The notes under the pieces are model-generated. The model saw nothing but the letters and a program-made list of their open reading frames with translations. It searched no databases and was not told the DNA's origin. A DNA stretch of 64,000 bases from Agrobacterium vitis (GTDB lineage: Bacteria > Pseudomonadota > Alphaproteobacteria > Rhizobiales > Rhizobiaceae): NCBI RefSeq assembly GCF_013426735.1, contig NZ_AP023272.1:3640501-3704500 (forward strand), written 5' to 3'. The translations under genes and the position numbers were made by a program. The stretch's first letter is position 1, and the number at the start of each line of letters is the position of its first letter. Positions 1-10,581 of the stretch are shown in pieces.

Positions 1-490
1 CCGCAGGCGTATCGGCCTTGCCGAGATTGTCACGCGGCACAACGAAACGGGCCGGCAACATCAGATAAGGTCTGGAAAAGGCAAAATCCCGCCGCAACCC
101 TGCCGTCACCGCCATGCCCGCCACCGCAGCATCGCCATGCTTGCTCAGCAGCGCGATTTCCATATCGGAAAACGGCACGGCCTGAACCTCGCATTTCGCC
201 TCGACATCCAGTTCGCGGCAGATCTCCCGGACCAGGTCGATATTATAGCCGGTCAAATGGCCGGTCTGATCGAGAAAACTGAAGGGTGGAAAATCCACCG
301 TGGTGAGAAACCGCAACCGCAGCAGCACCGATAGATCCGGCTTCGGCAACCGCGCCCGCGCATCGAACAGGACCGGCACCGATTGCGGAGACGGAAGCGC
401 CTGTGCCTGAACGGGCAAGGGTGCGAGACCCAGGGATAGAAAAGGGAGCACACCACGGGTCAAAGCAGCCAATACAGTGATTGCCTTCAT
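1..490 (-). CDS. Periplasmic amino-acid-type ABC transporter substrate-binding protein (partial)
   Basis: The gene runs off the left edge, so only the N-terminal 163 or so residues are present. The ATG is at 490. The first 30 residues form a signal peptide (charged start, long Leu/Ala/Pro core, VQAQA-like cleavage region). After it comes the classic start of a family 3 solute-binding domain: VDFPPFSF, then GYNIDLVREIC, then a stretch around GMAVTAGLRRDFAFSRPY, the ligand-cleft region that describes cation and sugar-edge contacts in such proteins. By family, it would bind a small polar solute such as an amino acid for an ABC importer; the ligand cannot be read from this fragment. It is divergent from the glycosyltransferase gene, with 65 bp between the two starts. 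Confidence 0.8.
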   Translation of the reverse strand, partial: MKAITVLAALTRGVLPFLSLGLAPLPVQAQALPSPQSVPVLFDARARLPKPDLSVLLRLRFLTTVDFPPFSFLDQTGHLTGYNIDLVREICRELDVEAKCEVQAVPFSDMEIALLSKHGDAAVAGMAVTAGLRRDFAFSRPYLMLPARFVVPRDNLGKADTPA

Positions 491-555
491 GCGCCCCTTG
501 GTTTTCAGGGATGTAACTTTCAACCGGCTCATTATCATCGCTTTCGGGCAGGCAA

Positions 556-2565
556 ATGGGGTGTGAGGTACGGTTATTGTTTAGCAAAGGAATCGCGGCG
601 AGGAAACGCGCCGCGCCATTTTCACATATATCCTCTTTTTCATTTTCCCTTTCCGCGCCTGAACCGCCCCTGCTGCGATCCTCCGTCGATCTGGTCGAAC
701 GGTTCGGCGAGGAAGTGCTCGTGCTGAAGCAGCTCGGGCTTCCAAAGCCGCTCCTGTCGCGTCTCATTCAGCAGGCGCTTGCCCATGGCACATCGATAGA
801 GCAGGAATTTCTGGCCACTGGCGACATGGAGGCGCAGGACTATTACGCCGCCCTCGCCCGGCATCTCGACCTGCCCTTTCTGCCGGTGCTTCCGGTGGAG
901 CAAGTTCTCTATTCCGACCACATGGACAGCCAATTGCGTAAGCCGGGCCTATTGCGGCTGCATGACAAAGTCCGCGCGCCGATCACCGTCATCGTTCCCG
1001 AGGCACGGCAATTCCATGTCTTGAAGGAGCGGCTCGCGCATGCTCCTGATTTGCGAGCATCGCTTGCCATCACCACACCGAGAGCCCTTTCCGGTGCGAT
1101 CTGGCAGGCTGGCGCCCGGCACCGCGTGGAAAAAGCCACGGCGCATCTGTTCGATACGGCACCACTGTCCTCGGCGCGCATGGTATTGACCGGCAAACAA
1201 GGCTTCTGGTTGGGATCTCTGCTAACGGCGACACTCGCCGCCTGTTCCACCTTTGGCTATGACGCGCTGGCGGTGATGCATATTCTGACATCGCTGCTTT
1301 ATCTTTGCATGCTCGCCTTTCGAGCCGCGACCCTGGCCTATAGAATCGGAGCGGCAGCCCCTCCCCCCGTCTTGCCCGCCTCGGTGGAGCTTCCAGTCTA
1401 TACCGTTCTTGTGGCGCTTTACCGGGAAAGCAGCATGATACCGCAATTGATAGACGGGCTGCTGCGGCTGGACTGGCCGGTTTCCAAGCTGGACATCAAG
1501 CTTGTTTGCGAGGCGGACGACCTTGACACACTGGGGGCGCTGGCGGAGGCAAACATCCCGGCCCATATCGAGATCATCCCAACCCCGCCGATTGGACCGC
1601 GCACCAAGCCGAAGGCGCTCAGCTATGCGCTGTCAGGCGCACGTGGTGATTTCCTGGTCCTCTATGATGCCGAGGACCGTCCGCATCCCGCCCAACTCAA
1701 GGAGGCCTATGCCCATTTCCTGTCCCGCCCACCTGAAGTGGCCTGCCTGCAAGCGCCGCTGATCATCGCCAATGGCGATGAAAGCTGGATTAGTGCCTTG
1801 TTTGCGCTCGAATACGCGGCTTTGTTTCGAGGCACCCTGCCAATGCTTGCCTATCATGGCATGCCCTTGCCGCTCGGCGGGACGTCCAACCATTTCCGTA
1901 TCGAGGCCTTGAAGGATGTCGGTGCCTGGGACCCCTATAATGTCACAGAGGACGCCGATCTCGGCCTGCGGCTGTTCCGGGCTGGTTATCGCTGTGAAAC
2001 GATCACCCGGCAAACCCTTGAAGATGCACCCGTCAGCAGCCGCATCTGGATGGGCCAGCGCAGCCGATGGTTCAAGGGCTGGCTACAGACATGGCTGATC
2101 GTCATGCGCGAACCGCGCGTCGCCTGCAAGGAAATGGGGGGATCGGCCTTTGCCGTCTTTCATCTGATGATTGGCGGCATGCTGCTATCATCGCTGAGCC
2201 ATCCCGCCCTTCTGCTGTTCCTGACCATGACCATCTACAGCATGGCCAACCCGCCTGCCACTGGCATTCCCCTGCGCGATCTGACGGTGTTCTGGATCGA
2301 CCTGGTGAATATTCTCGGCAGCTACCTGATTTTCCTGGCCCTCGGCCGTGCCGCCATGACCGAATTCGAACGCCGCCGCATCGGCAAACGCTACCTGTTC
2401 ATTCCGCTCTATTGGCTGATGACATCCATTGCCGCCTGGCGGGCGATGATCGAGCTGAAAACCAAACCGTTCTTCTGGAACAAGACCCCGCATGCGCCGA
2501 GGGCCGGAGAGCGAAAACGCGCAAAAAGCGTCGAGAATGAAAGCGTTCAGCCCAAACAGAACTGA
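556..2565 (+). CDS. Membrane family 2 glycosyltransferase with N-terminal GspE-N-like domain
   Basis: The protein has about 669 residues. The catalytic domain shows the processive GT2 signature: KPKALSYAL, the DxD-type acidic site in LYDAEDRP, GGTSNHFR, the TED of TEDADLGLRL, and the QxxRW-type QRSRWFKGW. Hydrophobic segments flank the catalytic domain: two near residues 215-260 and three or four after the QRSRW motif, as in cellulose-synthase-like enzymes. The first 170 residues resemble the GSPII_E N-terminal (MshEN) domain that binds cyclic di-GMP in other proteins; I infer possible second-messenger control. Glycan product unknown. The start is uncertain: the first 40 residues are basic and unlike a family N-terminus, so an internal GTG or TTG may be the true start. 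Confidence 0.8.
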   Translation: MGCEVRLLFSKGIAARKRAAPFSHISSFSFSLSAPEPPLLRSSVDLVERFGEEVLVLKQLGLPKPLLSRLIQQALAHGTSIEQEFLATGDMEAQDYYAALARHLDLPFLPVLPVEQVLYSDHMDSQLRKPGLLRLHDKVRAPITVIVPEARQFHVLKERLAHAPDLRASLAITTPRALSGAIWQAGARHRVEKATAHLFDTAPLSSARMVLTGKQGFWLGSLLTATLAACSTFGYDALAVMHILTSLLYLCMLAFRAATLAYRIGAAAPPPVLPASVELPVYTVLVALYRESSMIPQLIDGLLRLDWPVSKLDIKLVCEADDLDTLGALAEANIPAHIEIIPTPPIGPRTKPKALSYALSGARGDFLVLYDAEDRPHPAQLKEAYAHFLSRPPEVACLQAPLIIANGDESWISALFALEYAALFRGTLPMLAYHGMPLPLGGTSNHFRIEALKDVGAWDPYNVTEDADLGLRLFRAGYRCETITRQTLEDAPVSSRIWMGQRSRWFKGWLQTWLIVMREPRVACKEMGGSAFAVFHLMIGGMLLSSLSHPALLLFLTMTIYSMANPPATGIPLRDLTVFWIDLVNILGSYLIFLALGRAAMTEFERRRIGKRYLFIPLYWLMTSIAAWRAMIELKTKPFFWNKTPHAPRAGERKRAKSVENESVQPKQN

Positions 2566-3023
2566 ACCTGCATTTCAAATCACGACCGAAAGCAGACCAG
2601 ATCAAAGCCTACAGGCGTGTGTCCCAGCCAGCCACGGGCCTGATACCGCCCCATGTAATCAGCAGCTTGAGTTCATCAAATCGGGCGCACCAAAGAGAGT
2701 TCGATCGGCCTTCCTACACTCGATCCTGGCTTTGGTACCGTTCTTGAAGCACCGCATCGCATGAGGCCGCATCATATGGGTCCGCATCAAATGAGTATGG
2801 TCATCCAGCCTGCGACCTTCGACAAAGGCATGCACATCTGCCGCAGCTCTTGCGGCTCCAGCCCCTCAGCGAAAAATTTCTGTGCCGCGTCTGGTGAGCA
2901 CTCTCACCGCGGAAACTCCGGATATATTTGGATTCTCTCACAGATTCCGACAGCCTCTATGCCTAACCGTTCCGGTGCTGTCCTGATGCCTCATAGATTT
3001 GCATTGACTCACTTTCATAAACG
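2566..3023. other. Gene-free stretch upstream of imuA
   Basis: About 460 bp between the glycosyltransferase stop and the SOS box. Small open frames exist but lack ribosome binding sites and recognisable content. The right end should hold the imuA promoter; a TTGACT-like box at 3004-3009 lies just before the SOS box. Nothing else is seen. Confidence 0.5.
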
Positions 3024-3038
3024 GAACAAATAATGAAC
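3024..3038 (+). promoter_or_regulatory. SOS box (LexA site) of the imuA operon
   Basis: The sequence reads GAAC-AAATAAT-GAAC, a perfect GAAC-N7-GAAC direct repeat. This is the complement of GTTC-N7-GTTC, the LexA site of alphaproteobacteria. It lies 49 bp upstream of the imuA ATG, where it would overlap or adjoin the promoter. The imuA-imuB-dnaE2 operon is a known LexA target in this class, so pattern and context agree. Confidence 0.85.
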
Positions 3039-3087
3039 ATTCATACTCGAAATCGCGGTGGAACGCCAAGAAGGTCCCTTTTCTGAC

Positions 3088-3846
3088 ATGAATACCCCCG
3101 TCGTCAGCCCCGTTGTCACTCAACTGCGTGCCCGGATCGATCAACTGGAAGGCGGCCCGGCCCGACGACGCGACGTCCTGCCGTTTGGCGTTGCCGAGAT
3201 CGACGCTGTCTTGCCTGGCGGTGGGCTGGCGATGGGCGCCCTGCACGAGGTGGTTGGAGGCGGCAATGGCACGGTCGACGGCGCGGTGGCCGCTCTATTT
3301 ACAGCGGGATTGGCGGCGCGCGCCAAGGGCAAGATCTTGTGGTGCATCACGCAGCAGGACCTGTTCGCACCATCGCTGGCACAGGCTGGGCTGGCGCCGG
3401 GACGCGTCATCTATGTCGAGGCCGGCAACGAAGCTGATGCGCTGGCCTGCGCCGAAGAGGGCCTGCGCCATGGTGGGCTCGGTGCCATCGTATGCGAGGT
3501 GGCCAAGCTGTCCATGATCGCGTCCCGCCGCCTGCAACTCGCCGCTGAAAGGACGGGCACCCTGGCACTCGTCATTCGTCGCTGGCGGCGCCAGGCGGAG
3601 GCGTCAAACTTCGGGCAGCCAACGGCAGCCGTTACGCGATGGCGCATCTCCGCCCTGCCCTCCTCGCCGCTGCCAGTGCCCGGCGTCGGTCGCGCCCGCT
3701 GGCGCGTGGAACTCATTCGCTGTCGGACCGGCAGCGCCGATATCGAAGTGGAGGCTTGTGATGCCAAGGGTTGTCTCGCTATTCCTGCCAACTTGGCCGA
3801 CCGATCGGCTGCGGCGGACATCCGACGCCACAACCGTGCCTCTTGA
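3088..3846 (+). CDS. imuA: ImuA, RecA-like mutasome subunit
   Basis: The protein has 252 residues from ATG 3088; an in-frame GTG at 3058 lacks a ribosome binding site. The N-terminal motif around PFGVAEIDAVLPGGGL followed by ALHEV is typical of ImuA, a shortened RecA-fold protein. By family, ImuA works with ImuB and DnaE2 in SOS-induced error-prone translesion synthesis. It is first in a three-gene operon: its last 89 bp overlap imuB in another frame, and imuB overlaps dnaE2 by 4 bp, so translation is probably coupled. A LexA box precedes it. GC-rich codon use matches the core chromosome. Confidence 0.92.
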   Translation: MNTPVVSPVVTQLRARIDQLEGGPARRRDVLPFGVAEIDAVLPGGGLAMGALHEVVGGGNGTVDGAVAALFTAGLAARAKGKILWCITQQDLFAPSLAQAGLAPGRVIYVEAGNEADALACAEEGLRHGGLGAIVCEVAKLSMIASRRLQLAAERTGTLALVIRRWRRQAEASNFGQPTAAVTRWRISALPSSPLPVPGVGRARWRVELIRCRTGSADIEVEACDAKGCLAIPANLADRSAAADIRRHNRAS

Positions 3847-5281
3847 GGCACCGCTTGTCCTGATCGGTCGGCAAGGTCAGCGGCGCGTCGTCACCGCAGC
3901 AGACAGCGTCGCCCTGGCCGCTGGCTTGCGCGTCGGCATGCCCGCGGCGAAAGCGCAGGCGCTGATACCGGGCCTGATCGTCCGCGACGCCGATCCGGTC
4001 GCCGATATCCGCGCCCTGGACCGTCTGGCGCTCTGGGCTTTGCGCTATACGCCTGTCGTCGCTGCCGATCCACCCGATGGTCTGGTCATCGACACCACAG
4101 GCGCCGACCATTTGCACGGCGGCGAAGCCGCGATGCTGGCCGATATGATCGCGCGAATCGAGGCTTCTGGCACGCGGGTCCGTGCGGCGATCGCCGATAC
4201 CTGGGGCGCTGCTCACGCCCTCGCACGGTATCAGAGCCGATCGGTTTTGATCACTCCCCCCGGCGAAAGCCGTCTCGCAATGCTCGACTTGCCGATCCGT
4301 GCCTTACGGGTGGCCCATGAAATCGTAAATGGCTTGCTGGTGATGGGTTTTACACGCATTGGCGAAGTGGCGGCGCAACCGCGTGCGCCGTTGACCCTGC
4401 GGTTCGGGCCGGAACTGGGACGGCGGATCGACCAGTCCTTCGGCATCCTCAACGAGCCGATCCTACGTGTGCAGTCGCCCGACCTCATTGAGGTGCAGCG
4501 CGTTTTCGCCGAACCGATCGCCGCCGCCGAAACCATTATGCGTTACGTTGGCAAACTTGTCGTTCATCTGTGTGATGCGCTTGAGATACGGGGTCTGGGC
4601 GTCCGGCATCTCGACCTTTTGTGCTACCGTGTCGACAATCAGATAGCCCTCGTGCGCGTTGCCACGGCGCAGCCCGTCCGCCATGTGCGGCGTTTGACCC
4701 GCTTGTTATGCGACAAGATCGAAAACATTGATCCGGGTTTCGGGATCGAGCGCATGGTGCTCGTCGCAACCTCAGCGGAACCTCTGGTTGCCCGTCAGAT
4801 TGTCACGTCTCTTGCCGAGCCGAGCGACCCGGATGTGTCCGATCTGATCGACATCCTGGCCAACCGCATCGGCGCGGGTCGTATCTATCGCTTCGGCCCC
4901 GTGCCAAGCGACGTACCTGAGCGCGCCGTTAACCGGCTGCCGCCACTGGCGCCTGATACCGGCGAAGGTTGGACGAACCTCTGGCCACGACCATCACGCT
5001 TGTTCGCCCATCCCGAGCCGATCGAGACGGTCGCCCTTCTGCCCGACCAGCCGCCGGTCGTTTTCACCTGGCGCGGGGTGCGACGGCGCGTCCGGCGCGC
5101 CGACGGCCCCGAGCGGGTGTTCGGCGAATGGTGGCGGCGCGACGCTGAGATGGCGGCGGTGCGCGACTATTTCCAGGTCGAAGTCGAGAACGGCGAACGC
5201 TACTGGATTTACCGGGCTGGAAACGGCGTCGATCCGGCAACAGGTTTGCATCTCTGGTTCCTGCACGGAGTGTTCGGATGA
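3758..5281 (+). CDS. imuB: ImuB, catalytically inactive Y-family polymerase-like protein
   Basis: The protein has 507 residues from GTG 3758, or 506 from the adjacent ATG 3761. It begins with the [17 protein letters not shown] segment and carries [15 protein letters not shown] where active Y-family polymerases have their SxDE acidic pair. Here the pair is missing, as is usual for ImuB. By family, ImuB is the hub that joins ImuA, DnaE2 and the beta clamp during SOS mutagenesis. The C-terminus ends in an aromatic-rich segment ([11 protein letters not shown]), also family-typical. The stop codon overlaps the dnaE2 start (ATGA). Confidence 0.92.
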   Translation: MMPRVVSLFLPTWPTDRLRRTSDATTVPLEAPLVLIGRQGQRRVVTAADSVALAAGLRVGMPAAKAQALIPGLIVRDADPVADIRALDRLALWALRYTPVVAADPPDGLVIDTTGADHLHGGEAAMLADMIARIEASGTRVRAAIADTWGAAHALARYQSRSVLITPPGESRLAMLDLPIRALRVAHEIVNGLLVMGFTRIGEVAAQPRAPLTLRFGPELGRRIDQSFGILNEPILRVQSPDLIEVQRVFAEPIAAAETIMRYVGKLVVHLCDALEIRGLGVRHLDLLCYRVDNQIALVRVATAQPVRHVRRLTRLLCDKIENIDPGFGIERMVLVATSAEPLVARQIVTSLAEPSDPDVSDLIDILANRIGAGRIYRFGPVPSDVPERAVNRLPPLAPDTGEGWTNLWPRPSRLFAHPEPIETVALLPDQPPVVFTWRGVRRRVRRADGPERVFGEWWRRDAEMAAVRDYFQVEVENGERYWIYRAGNGVDPATGLHLWFLHGVFG

Positions 5282-8200
5282 GTAAAGCCCGTTATGCCGA
5301 GTTGCAGGTAACGTCACACTTCTCATTCTTGCGGGGAGCGTCTTCGTGCGAGGCGCTCTTCTTCCAGGCGGCGGCCCTCGGCATCGAAGCCTTGGCCATC
5401 GTTGACCGCAATTCACTGGCGGGGATTGTTCGGGCGCATCAAGCCGCCAAGGACAGTGGACTAAGACTGATTGTCGGCTGCCGCCTGGATTTGACCGATG
5501 GCACCGCGCTCCTCGTCTATCCGATGGATCGCGCCGCCTATGCCAGGCTGTGCCGGCTGCTGTCGCTTGGCAAGGCACGCGGCGGCAAGGCCAAATGTAT
5601 ACTGAGCTGGGACGATGTCCTGACCTATGGTGATGGCCTGCTCGCAATCCTCGTGCCGGATGAGGCCGATGACGCCTGCGCAAGCACTCTGCGTCGCCTG
5701 AAGTCCGGCTTCGGCGACCGCGGCTATCTGGCCCTTACCTTGCGGCGGCGGCCCAATGATGCCCTGCGGCTGCATGAATTGTCGAACCTAGCGGCCCAAG
5801 CTGGCATTGAGACCGTCGTGACCAATGATGTCCTGTTCCATCACCCCGACCAACGCATCCTGCAGGACGTGGTCACGTGCATCCGCCACAAGGTAACGAT
5901 CGACAGCGCCGGCTTCCATCGTGAGCGGCACGCCGACCGCCATCTTAAGCCACCCCAGGAAATGGCGCGCCTGTTCAATCGCTATCCGGAAGCGATCGCT
6001 CGTACTCTCAAGATTCTGGCACGCTGCCGCTTCAGTCTCGATGAACTGTCCTACCAATATCCGCAGGAGCGCGAGATGCCGGGCCTGACGGCCCAACAGG
6101 CGCTGGAAGCCTTGACCTGGGAAAGTGCCGCAAAACGCTATGCGAAAGGTGTGCCGGATAGGGTGGCAGCGGCGCTACGCCATGAACTCAGGCTGATCGA
6201 AAAGCTCGACTACGCCCCCTATTTTTTAACAGTGAACGCCATTGTGCGCTTCGCCCGCAGCCAGGACATTCTCTGTCAGGGCCGCGGCTCGGCTGCCAAC
6301 TCGGCAGTGTGCTACGTGCTGGGGGTGACATCGATCGACCCTGAACGCAACAATCTTTTGTTTGAGCGCTTTGTCAGCGAAGAGCGCCGCGAACCGCCCG
6401 ATATCGACGTGGATTTCGAGCACAATCGGCGCGAGATTGTCATGCAGTGGGTCTTTAAGACCTACGGCCGCAATCATTCCGCCCTGTGCTCGACCGTGAT
6501 CCGCTACCGGACCAAGGCCGCTATCCGCGACGTCGGAAAGGCGCTCGGCCTACCCGAAGACATCATCAAAAGCTTGTCGTCAGGCCAGACCTTCCGGTCG
6601 ACAGATAGTCTGCAAACCAATATCCCTGGCCTCAACGCCGCGGATCGCCGGCTACAATTGACCCTGGCGCTGGCCGAGCAACTGAAGGGCGCACCGCGCC
6701 ACCTGAGCCAGCACCCTGGCGGCTTTGTGCTGACGCACGACCGGCTTGATGAACTGGTGCCGATCGAACCGGCCCGCATGGCCGACCGGCAGGTGATCGA
6801 ATGGGATAAGGACGATGTCGATATCCTGAAGTTCATGAAGGTCGATGTTCTGGCACTGGGGATGCTGTCGTGCATGAAGGGCTGTTACGACCTTCTTGCC
6901 GCATATAAGGGCATCACTCTTGATCTGGCCACAACGCCAGCGGAAGATCCGCGTACCTATGACATGATCTGCCAGGCCGATACGTTGGGGACGTTTCAAA
7001 TTGAAAGCCGGGCGCAAATGTCGATGCTGCCGCGTTTAAGACCTCGGACCTTTTACGATCTGGTTGTGCAGATCGCTATCGTGCGGCCAGGGCCGATCCA
7101 GGGTGATATGGTCCACCCCTACCTGCGTCGGCGCCAACGTAAGGAGCCCGTCGAATATCCGAAACCCGAACTCGAACGCGTGCTTGGCAAGACACTGGGC
7201 GTACCCCTGTTTCAGGAACAGGCAATGCGGGTCGCCATCGAATGCGCCGGCTTCACGCCCGGTGAGGCTGACCAGTTACGGCGTGCCATGGCGACGTTCA
7301 AGCATACCGGTGGCGTCAGCCCGTTCCGCGACAAACTCATCAATGGCATGGTCTCACGCGGTTACGAGGCGGACTTCGCCGAACGGACCTTCAAACAGCT
7401 TGAGGGTTTTGGCTCCTACGGTTTTCCGGAATCCCACTCCGCCTCGTTCGCCTTGATTGCCTATGCCTCCTCCTGGATGAAATGCCATCATCCCGATGTC
7501 TTCTGTTGCGCCTTGTTGAACGCCCAGCCCATGGGGTTTTATGCACCACAGCAGATCGTCACCGACGCACGTCGGCACGGTGTCGAGGTGCGACCGGTCT
7601 GCATCAACGCCTCACGCTGGGACTGCACCCTGGAACCTACCGGCACTGGAAAGCGGTTTGCCGTGCGTCTCGGTCTGTGCCTGGTCAAAGGTTTGAACAA
7701 TCGTGAGGCCGCCACGCTGGTTGGTGCCCGGGCCGATATGCCCTATACCTCCATTGATGATATATGGCGCCGTGCCGGTGTACCAGCATCGGCGCTGGTG
7801 ACACTGGCCGAGGCTGACGCCTTCCAGCCCGGCTTGGGCCTGTCCCGCCGCGACGCGCTATGGGCGCTGAAGGGATTGCATAACGATCCCCTGCCGTTGT
7901 TCGCTGCGGCTTCGGCACGCGAGGGGGCCAGCGTGGCGGAAATCAACGAACCGGTGATGACGTTAAATAGGATGACGGAAGGCAGCCAGGTCGTTGAGGA
8001 TTACAGCCATGTCGGCCTGACTTTGCGGGCGCACCCGCTTTCCTTCCTGCGCAACGATCTGCGCCTCCGGCGAATCGTCACATGTCAGGAAGCGATGCGC
8101 ACGCGAGACGGCCGATGGGTCGAAGCCGCTGGCCTGGTGCTGGTGCGCCAACGCCCCGGCAGTGCATCAGGTGTTATCTTCATCACAATTGAGGACGAAA

Positions 8201-8538
8201 GCGGCATCAGCAATATCGTCGTCTGGCCGAAAGTCTTCGAACAGTATCGGCGCATCGTGCTGGGGGCCAGCATGCTGGGCGTCTATGGCCGCGTCCAGCG
8301 TGAGGGTGATGTCGTGCATCTGATTGCCCATAGGCTGACCGATCTTTCGACCGAACTGGCCAGCGTCGGACAACGTGATATGATCTCCCCGCTGTCTCAC
8401 GAACGCAGTGATGACTTCCATGACGGCAAGCCTAACCTTGGGCCATCCACAGTCCCCAAACAGCTCCACACTCCCGATGCCCTGCCGGATGACCGGCCCG
8501 TCGAGAGCATCCGGGTCAGGAGTCGGAATTTCCATTAG
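5278..8538 (+). CDS. dnaE2: DnaE2 error-prone DNA polymerase III alpha-type subunit
   Basis: The protein has 1,086 residues, the normal length for DnaE2 and shorter than replicative DnaE1. It begins with a PHP domain ([17 protein letters not shown]). The polymerase palm region carries [10 protein letters not shown], with the catalytic aspartates, followed by [16 protein letters not shown], and later [12 protein letters not shown]-terminal OB-fold region ([18 protein letters not shown]) completes it. By family, it performs SOS-induced mutagenic synthesis across lesions with ImuA and ImuB. It is the last gene of the operon and is followed by two inverted repeats. Confidence 0.95.
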   Translation: MSKARYAELQVTSHFSFLRGASSCEALFFQAAALGIEALAIVDRNSLAGIVRAHQAAKDSGLRLIVGCRLDLTDGTALLVYPMDRAAYARLCRLLSLGKARGGKAKCILSWDDVLTYGDGLLAILVPDEADDACASTLRRLKSGFGDRGYLALTLRRRPNDALRLHELSNLAAQAGIETVVTNDVLFHHPDQRILQDVVTCIRHKVTIDSAGFHRERHADRHLKPPQEMARLFNRYPEAIARTLKILARCRFSLDELSYQYPQEREMPGLTAQQALEALTWESAAKRYAKGVPDRVAAALRHELRLIEKLDYAPYFLTVNAIVRFARSQDILCQGRGSAANSAVCYVLGVTSIDPERNNLLFERFVSEERREPPDIDVDFEHNRREIVMQWVFKTYGRNHSALCSTVIRYRTKAAIRDVGKALGLPEDIIKSLSSGQTFRSTDSLQTNIPGLNAADRRLQLTLALAEQLKGAPRHLSQHPGGFVLTHDRLDELVPIEPARMADRQVIEWDKDDVDILKFMKVDVLALGMLSCMKGCYDLLAAYKGITLDLATTPAEDPRTYDMICQADTLGTFQIESRAQMSMLPRLRPRTFYDLVVQIAIVRPGPIQGDMVHPYLRRRQRKEPVEYPKPELERVLGKTLGVPLFQEQAMRVAIECAGFTPGEADQLRRAMATFKHTGGVSPFRDKLINGMVSRGYEADFAERTFKQLEGFGSYGFPESHSASFALIAYASSWMKCHHPDVFCCALLNAQPMGFYAPQQIVTDARRHGVEVRPVCINASRWDCTLEPTGTGKRFAVRLGLCLVKGLNNREAATLVGARADMPYTSIDDIWRRAGVPASALVTLAEADAFQPGLGLSRRDALWALKGLHNDPLPLFAAASAREGASVAEINEPVMTLNRMTEGSQVVEDYSHVGLTLRAHPLSFLRNDLRLRRIVTCQEAMRTRDGRWVEAAGLVLVRQRPGSASGVIFITIEDESGISNIVVWPKVFEQYRRIVLGASMLGVYGRVQREGDVVHLIAHRLTDLSTELASVGQRDMISPLSHERSDDFHDGKPNLGPSTVPKQLHTPDALPDDRPVESIRVRSRNFH

Positions 8539-8638
8539 AGTTTGTCAGAGAAAAGCGGTCACCGGTTTTCCCGAAAAGACAAACTCAAACAAAGAAAAGC
8601 GAGAGTCTGTCTACTTCAATCTGAACTTGACAGACTCT
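8538..8638. repeat. Two adjacent palindromic intergenic repeats after dnaE2
   Basis: The first palindrome has arms GAGTTTGTC (8538-8546) and GACAAACTC (8578-8586), with a partly self-complementary centre containing ACCGGTTTTC. The second has perfect 10-bp arms AGAGTCTGTC (8602-8611) and GACAGACTCT (8629-8638). A related hairpin with the same TTTGTCAG...ACCGGT core lies at 60227-60266. I infer a dispersed rhizobial palindrome family that may also end transcription of the imuA operon. Confidence 0.65.
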
Positions 8639-8677
8639 AAAGCGGTTCAGCTTTTCTCAACGTTGAATTTGGCAGAA

Positions 8678-8725
8678 CTGGAGCGGGTGAAGGGAATCGA
8701 ACCCTCGTATTCAGCTTGGGAAGCT
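8678..8725 (+). repeat. attL: 48-bp direct repeat, 3' fragment of tRNA-Gly
   Basis: The 48 bp are identical to 45684-45731, the anticodon-to-3'-end part of the intact tRNA-Gly(CCC) gene. Identity stops abruptly after the shared GGGAAGCT, so this copy lacks the 5' half of the tRNA and cannot be functional. The arrangement marks the far end of an element that integrated into the tRNA 3' end. The 269 bp between this repeat and the ISL3 element hold no gene that I can see. Confidence 0.9.
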
Positions 8726-9038
8726 CTAGGCAAATGATTAAAATCAGACGCTTGAATGTAAAACGTTGCCGAACAGTACCGCAAATTACATAACTATTTC
8801 AAAGAGGCTGTAAAACTGTTTTGGTCAAGCGTGGGGCCAAATTCCACCTTGAGCGCGACACCTCGGCGCAAGGCGTCCCCACTTCTAGATATCAAATATC
8901 CGGGCTCCGACTTGCGATCTTGACTCTTTTCTAAAAAGAGAACATTTAAAGAACAAAAGAAGGGGCGGAAAATGTCTGAGGCTGAGTGTCAATCGGCGGG
9001 GAAAGTTGGGTCTGACGCATATTTGATGACTGCTTCTT

Positions 9039-9574
9039 TCACATTGCGCCGATCAATCGAGCCTGAAGAAGATCCAGTTTCGCACGTCCATACATCTGCC
9101 TTTTAACGAGCTTCAGCTTGATGATCTGCCCTTCAACCTGACCGTTCGACCATGGTTCTGTGATGGCTGCAGACACTGCTGCCTTGTCTTTCAGGATCCC
9201 GTTAGCAAAGGAGGCGAACAAACTGTCGCTTGCATCAGCGATCCACGGATCGAGTTCTGTCTTGGCCTTCCTTCGGATCATTGTTTGGAACCGATCAACG
9301 AGGTTACGGGCTTGAACTAGGGCGGGAACACCGGCTTCTATGGCCGCGATGATAATTGTATCCGCTTTGCTCAATTGATCGCGAGCAGTTGTCATCAATC
9401 GGGCAATCGTTCTCGCGGATGGCACCTTTTGAAGTTGCCGATCGCAGATCTGCTCGGACCGCCGTCGCCTTGCCGCCCACTCTCCGACCACACGAGAACA
9501 ACCACGAAAGCCTCTGCATTTTAGCTGTCGCCAAAGTTCAGCGCTATTGCGCTGCCCGGACGTCCAGAGTTGAT
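9039..9574 (-). pseudogene. ISL3 transposase, C-terminal part
   Basis: This is the 3' portion of the split transposase. In frame upstream of the GTG at 9491 the reading continues through QLWTSGQRN and AELWRQL to about 9574, where the inserted IS material begins. The rest (VVGEWAARRRR, then ITEPWSNGQVEGQIIKLK) is the C-terminal end of ISL3 DDE transposases, with the catalytic Glu in GQVEGQI. It matches the N-terminal part at 11231-12251 and together they would make roughly 520 residues, a normal ISL3 length. Without its N-terminal part it is not expected to be active. Confidence 0.85.
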
Positions 9575-9579
9575 CTAGG

Positions 9580-10581
9580 TGTTTGATCCCGGACTTTAAT
9601 GGTGCATTATTTTCCCTCGAATGGAAGGAAGCAGTATGGGCCAGGTTCTACACGGTCGCGCCACAACGACAGAGGCAATCCGTCGAGCAATACAAAATAG
9701 TCAAGAGAGCCTGAGAGCGCTCTCAAAGCGGTATGGGATCAACCCGAAGACCGTTGCCAAGTGGAAGAAGCGCACATCGGTTGCCGATTTGGCGACCGGG
9801 CCGAAGGAACCGCATTCGACAGTCTTGAGCCTCGAGGAGGAGGCCGTGATTGTCGCCTTCCGCAGGCACACGCTTCTACCTTTGGATGATTGCCTTTATG
9901 CCCTTCAGCCAACAATCCCGCATCTGACGCGCCCGTCCTTACATCGATGCCTACAGCGCCATGACATTTCACGACTGCCGGAAGTCGAGGGCGACAAGGA
10001 GCCAAAAAAGAAGTTCAAGAGTTACCCCATTGGCTACTTTCACATCGATATCGCTGAAGTCCAGACCGCTGAGGGCAAGCTCTATCTGTTTGTGGCCATT
10101 GATAGAACGTCCAAGTTTGCCTTCGTCGAGCTTTACGCCAAAGCCGGAAAGATGAATGCAGCCCAATTCCTGCGCAATCTGGTCAAGGCTGTGCCCTATG
10201 CCATCCATACGGTTCTGACGGACAACGGCATTCAGTTCACCAATCGGGACTGCGATCTCTACGCCTTCCATCACATCTTCGACCGGGTCTGTGACGAGAA
10301 GAATATCGAACACCGGCTGACAAAGGTGAAGCACCCTTGGACCAATGGGCAGGTCGAGCGGATGAACCGGACGATCAAGGAAGCGACCGTCAAGCGTTTC
10401 TACTACGACGATCACGACCAACTCAAAAGGCATCTCGCCGACTTCATTGATGCCTATAATTTCGGGCGAAGGCTCAAGACCCTAAAAGGCCTCACGCCCT
10501 ACGAATTCATTTGTAAACGATGGACTTTGGAGCCGGATCGTTTCATCATGGATCCGATCCATCAAATGCCGGGACTAAACA
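9580..10581 (+). mobile_element. IS481-family insertion sequence
   Basis: About 1,002 bp with imperfect terminal inverted repeats: the left end reads TGTTTGATCCCGGACTTTAA, and the right end read inwards is TGTTTAGTCCCGGCATTTGA. It contains one IS481 transposase frame. Two bases (GG) separate its left end from the CTA that also occurs at 11231-11233 after the IS5 remnant, so it seems to have landed in, or next to, that IS5 copy. Confidence 0.8.

Noticed and set aside
2492..3033. Two small plus-strand frames of 90 codons each upstream of imuA
   Set aside because: The first overlaps the glycosyltransferase end, the second ends at the SOS box; both lack binding sites and protein-like composition.
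8678..8725. Possible second tRNA-Gly gene
   Set aside because: Only the anticodon-to-3' part is present; the acceptor 5' strand and D-arm are missing. It is the att duplicate.
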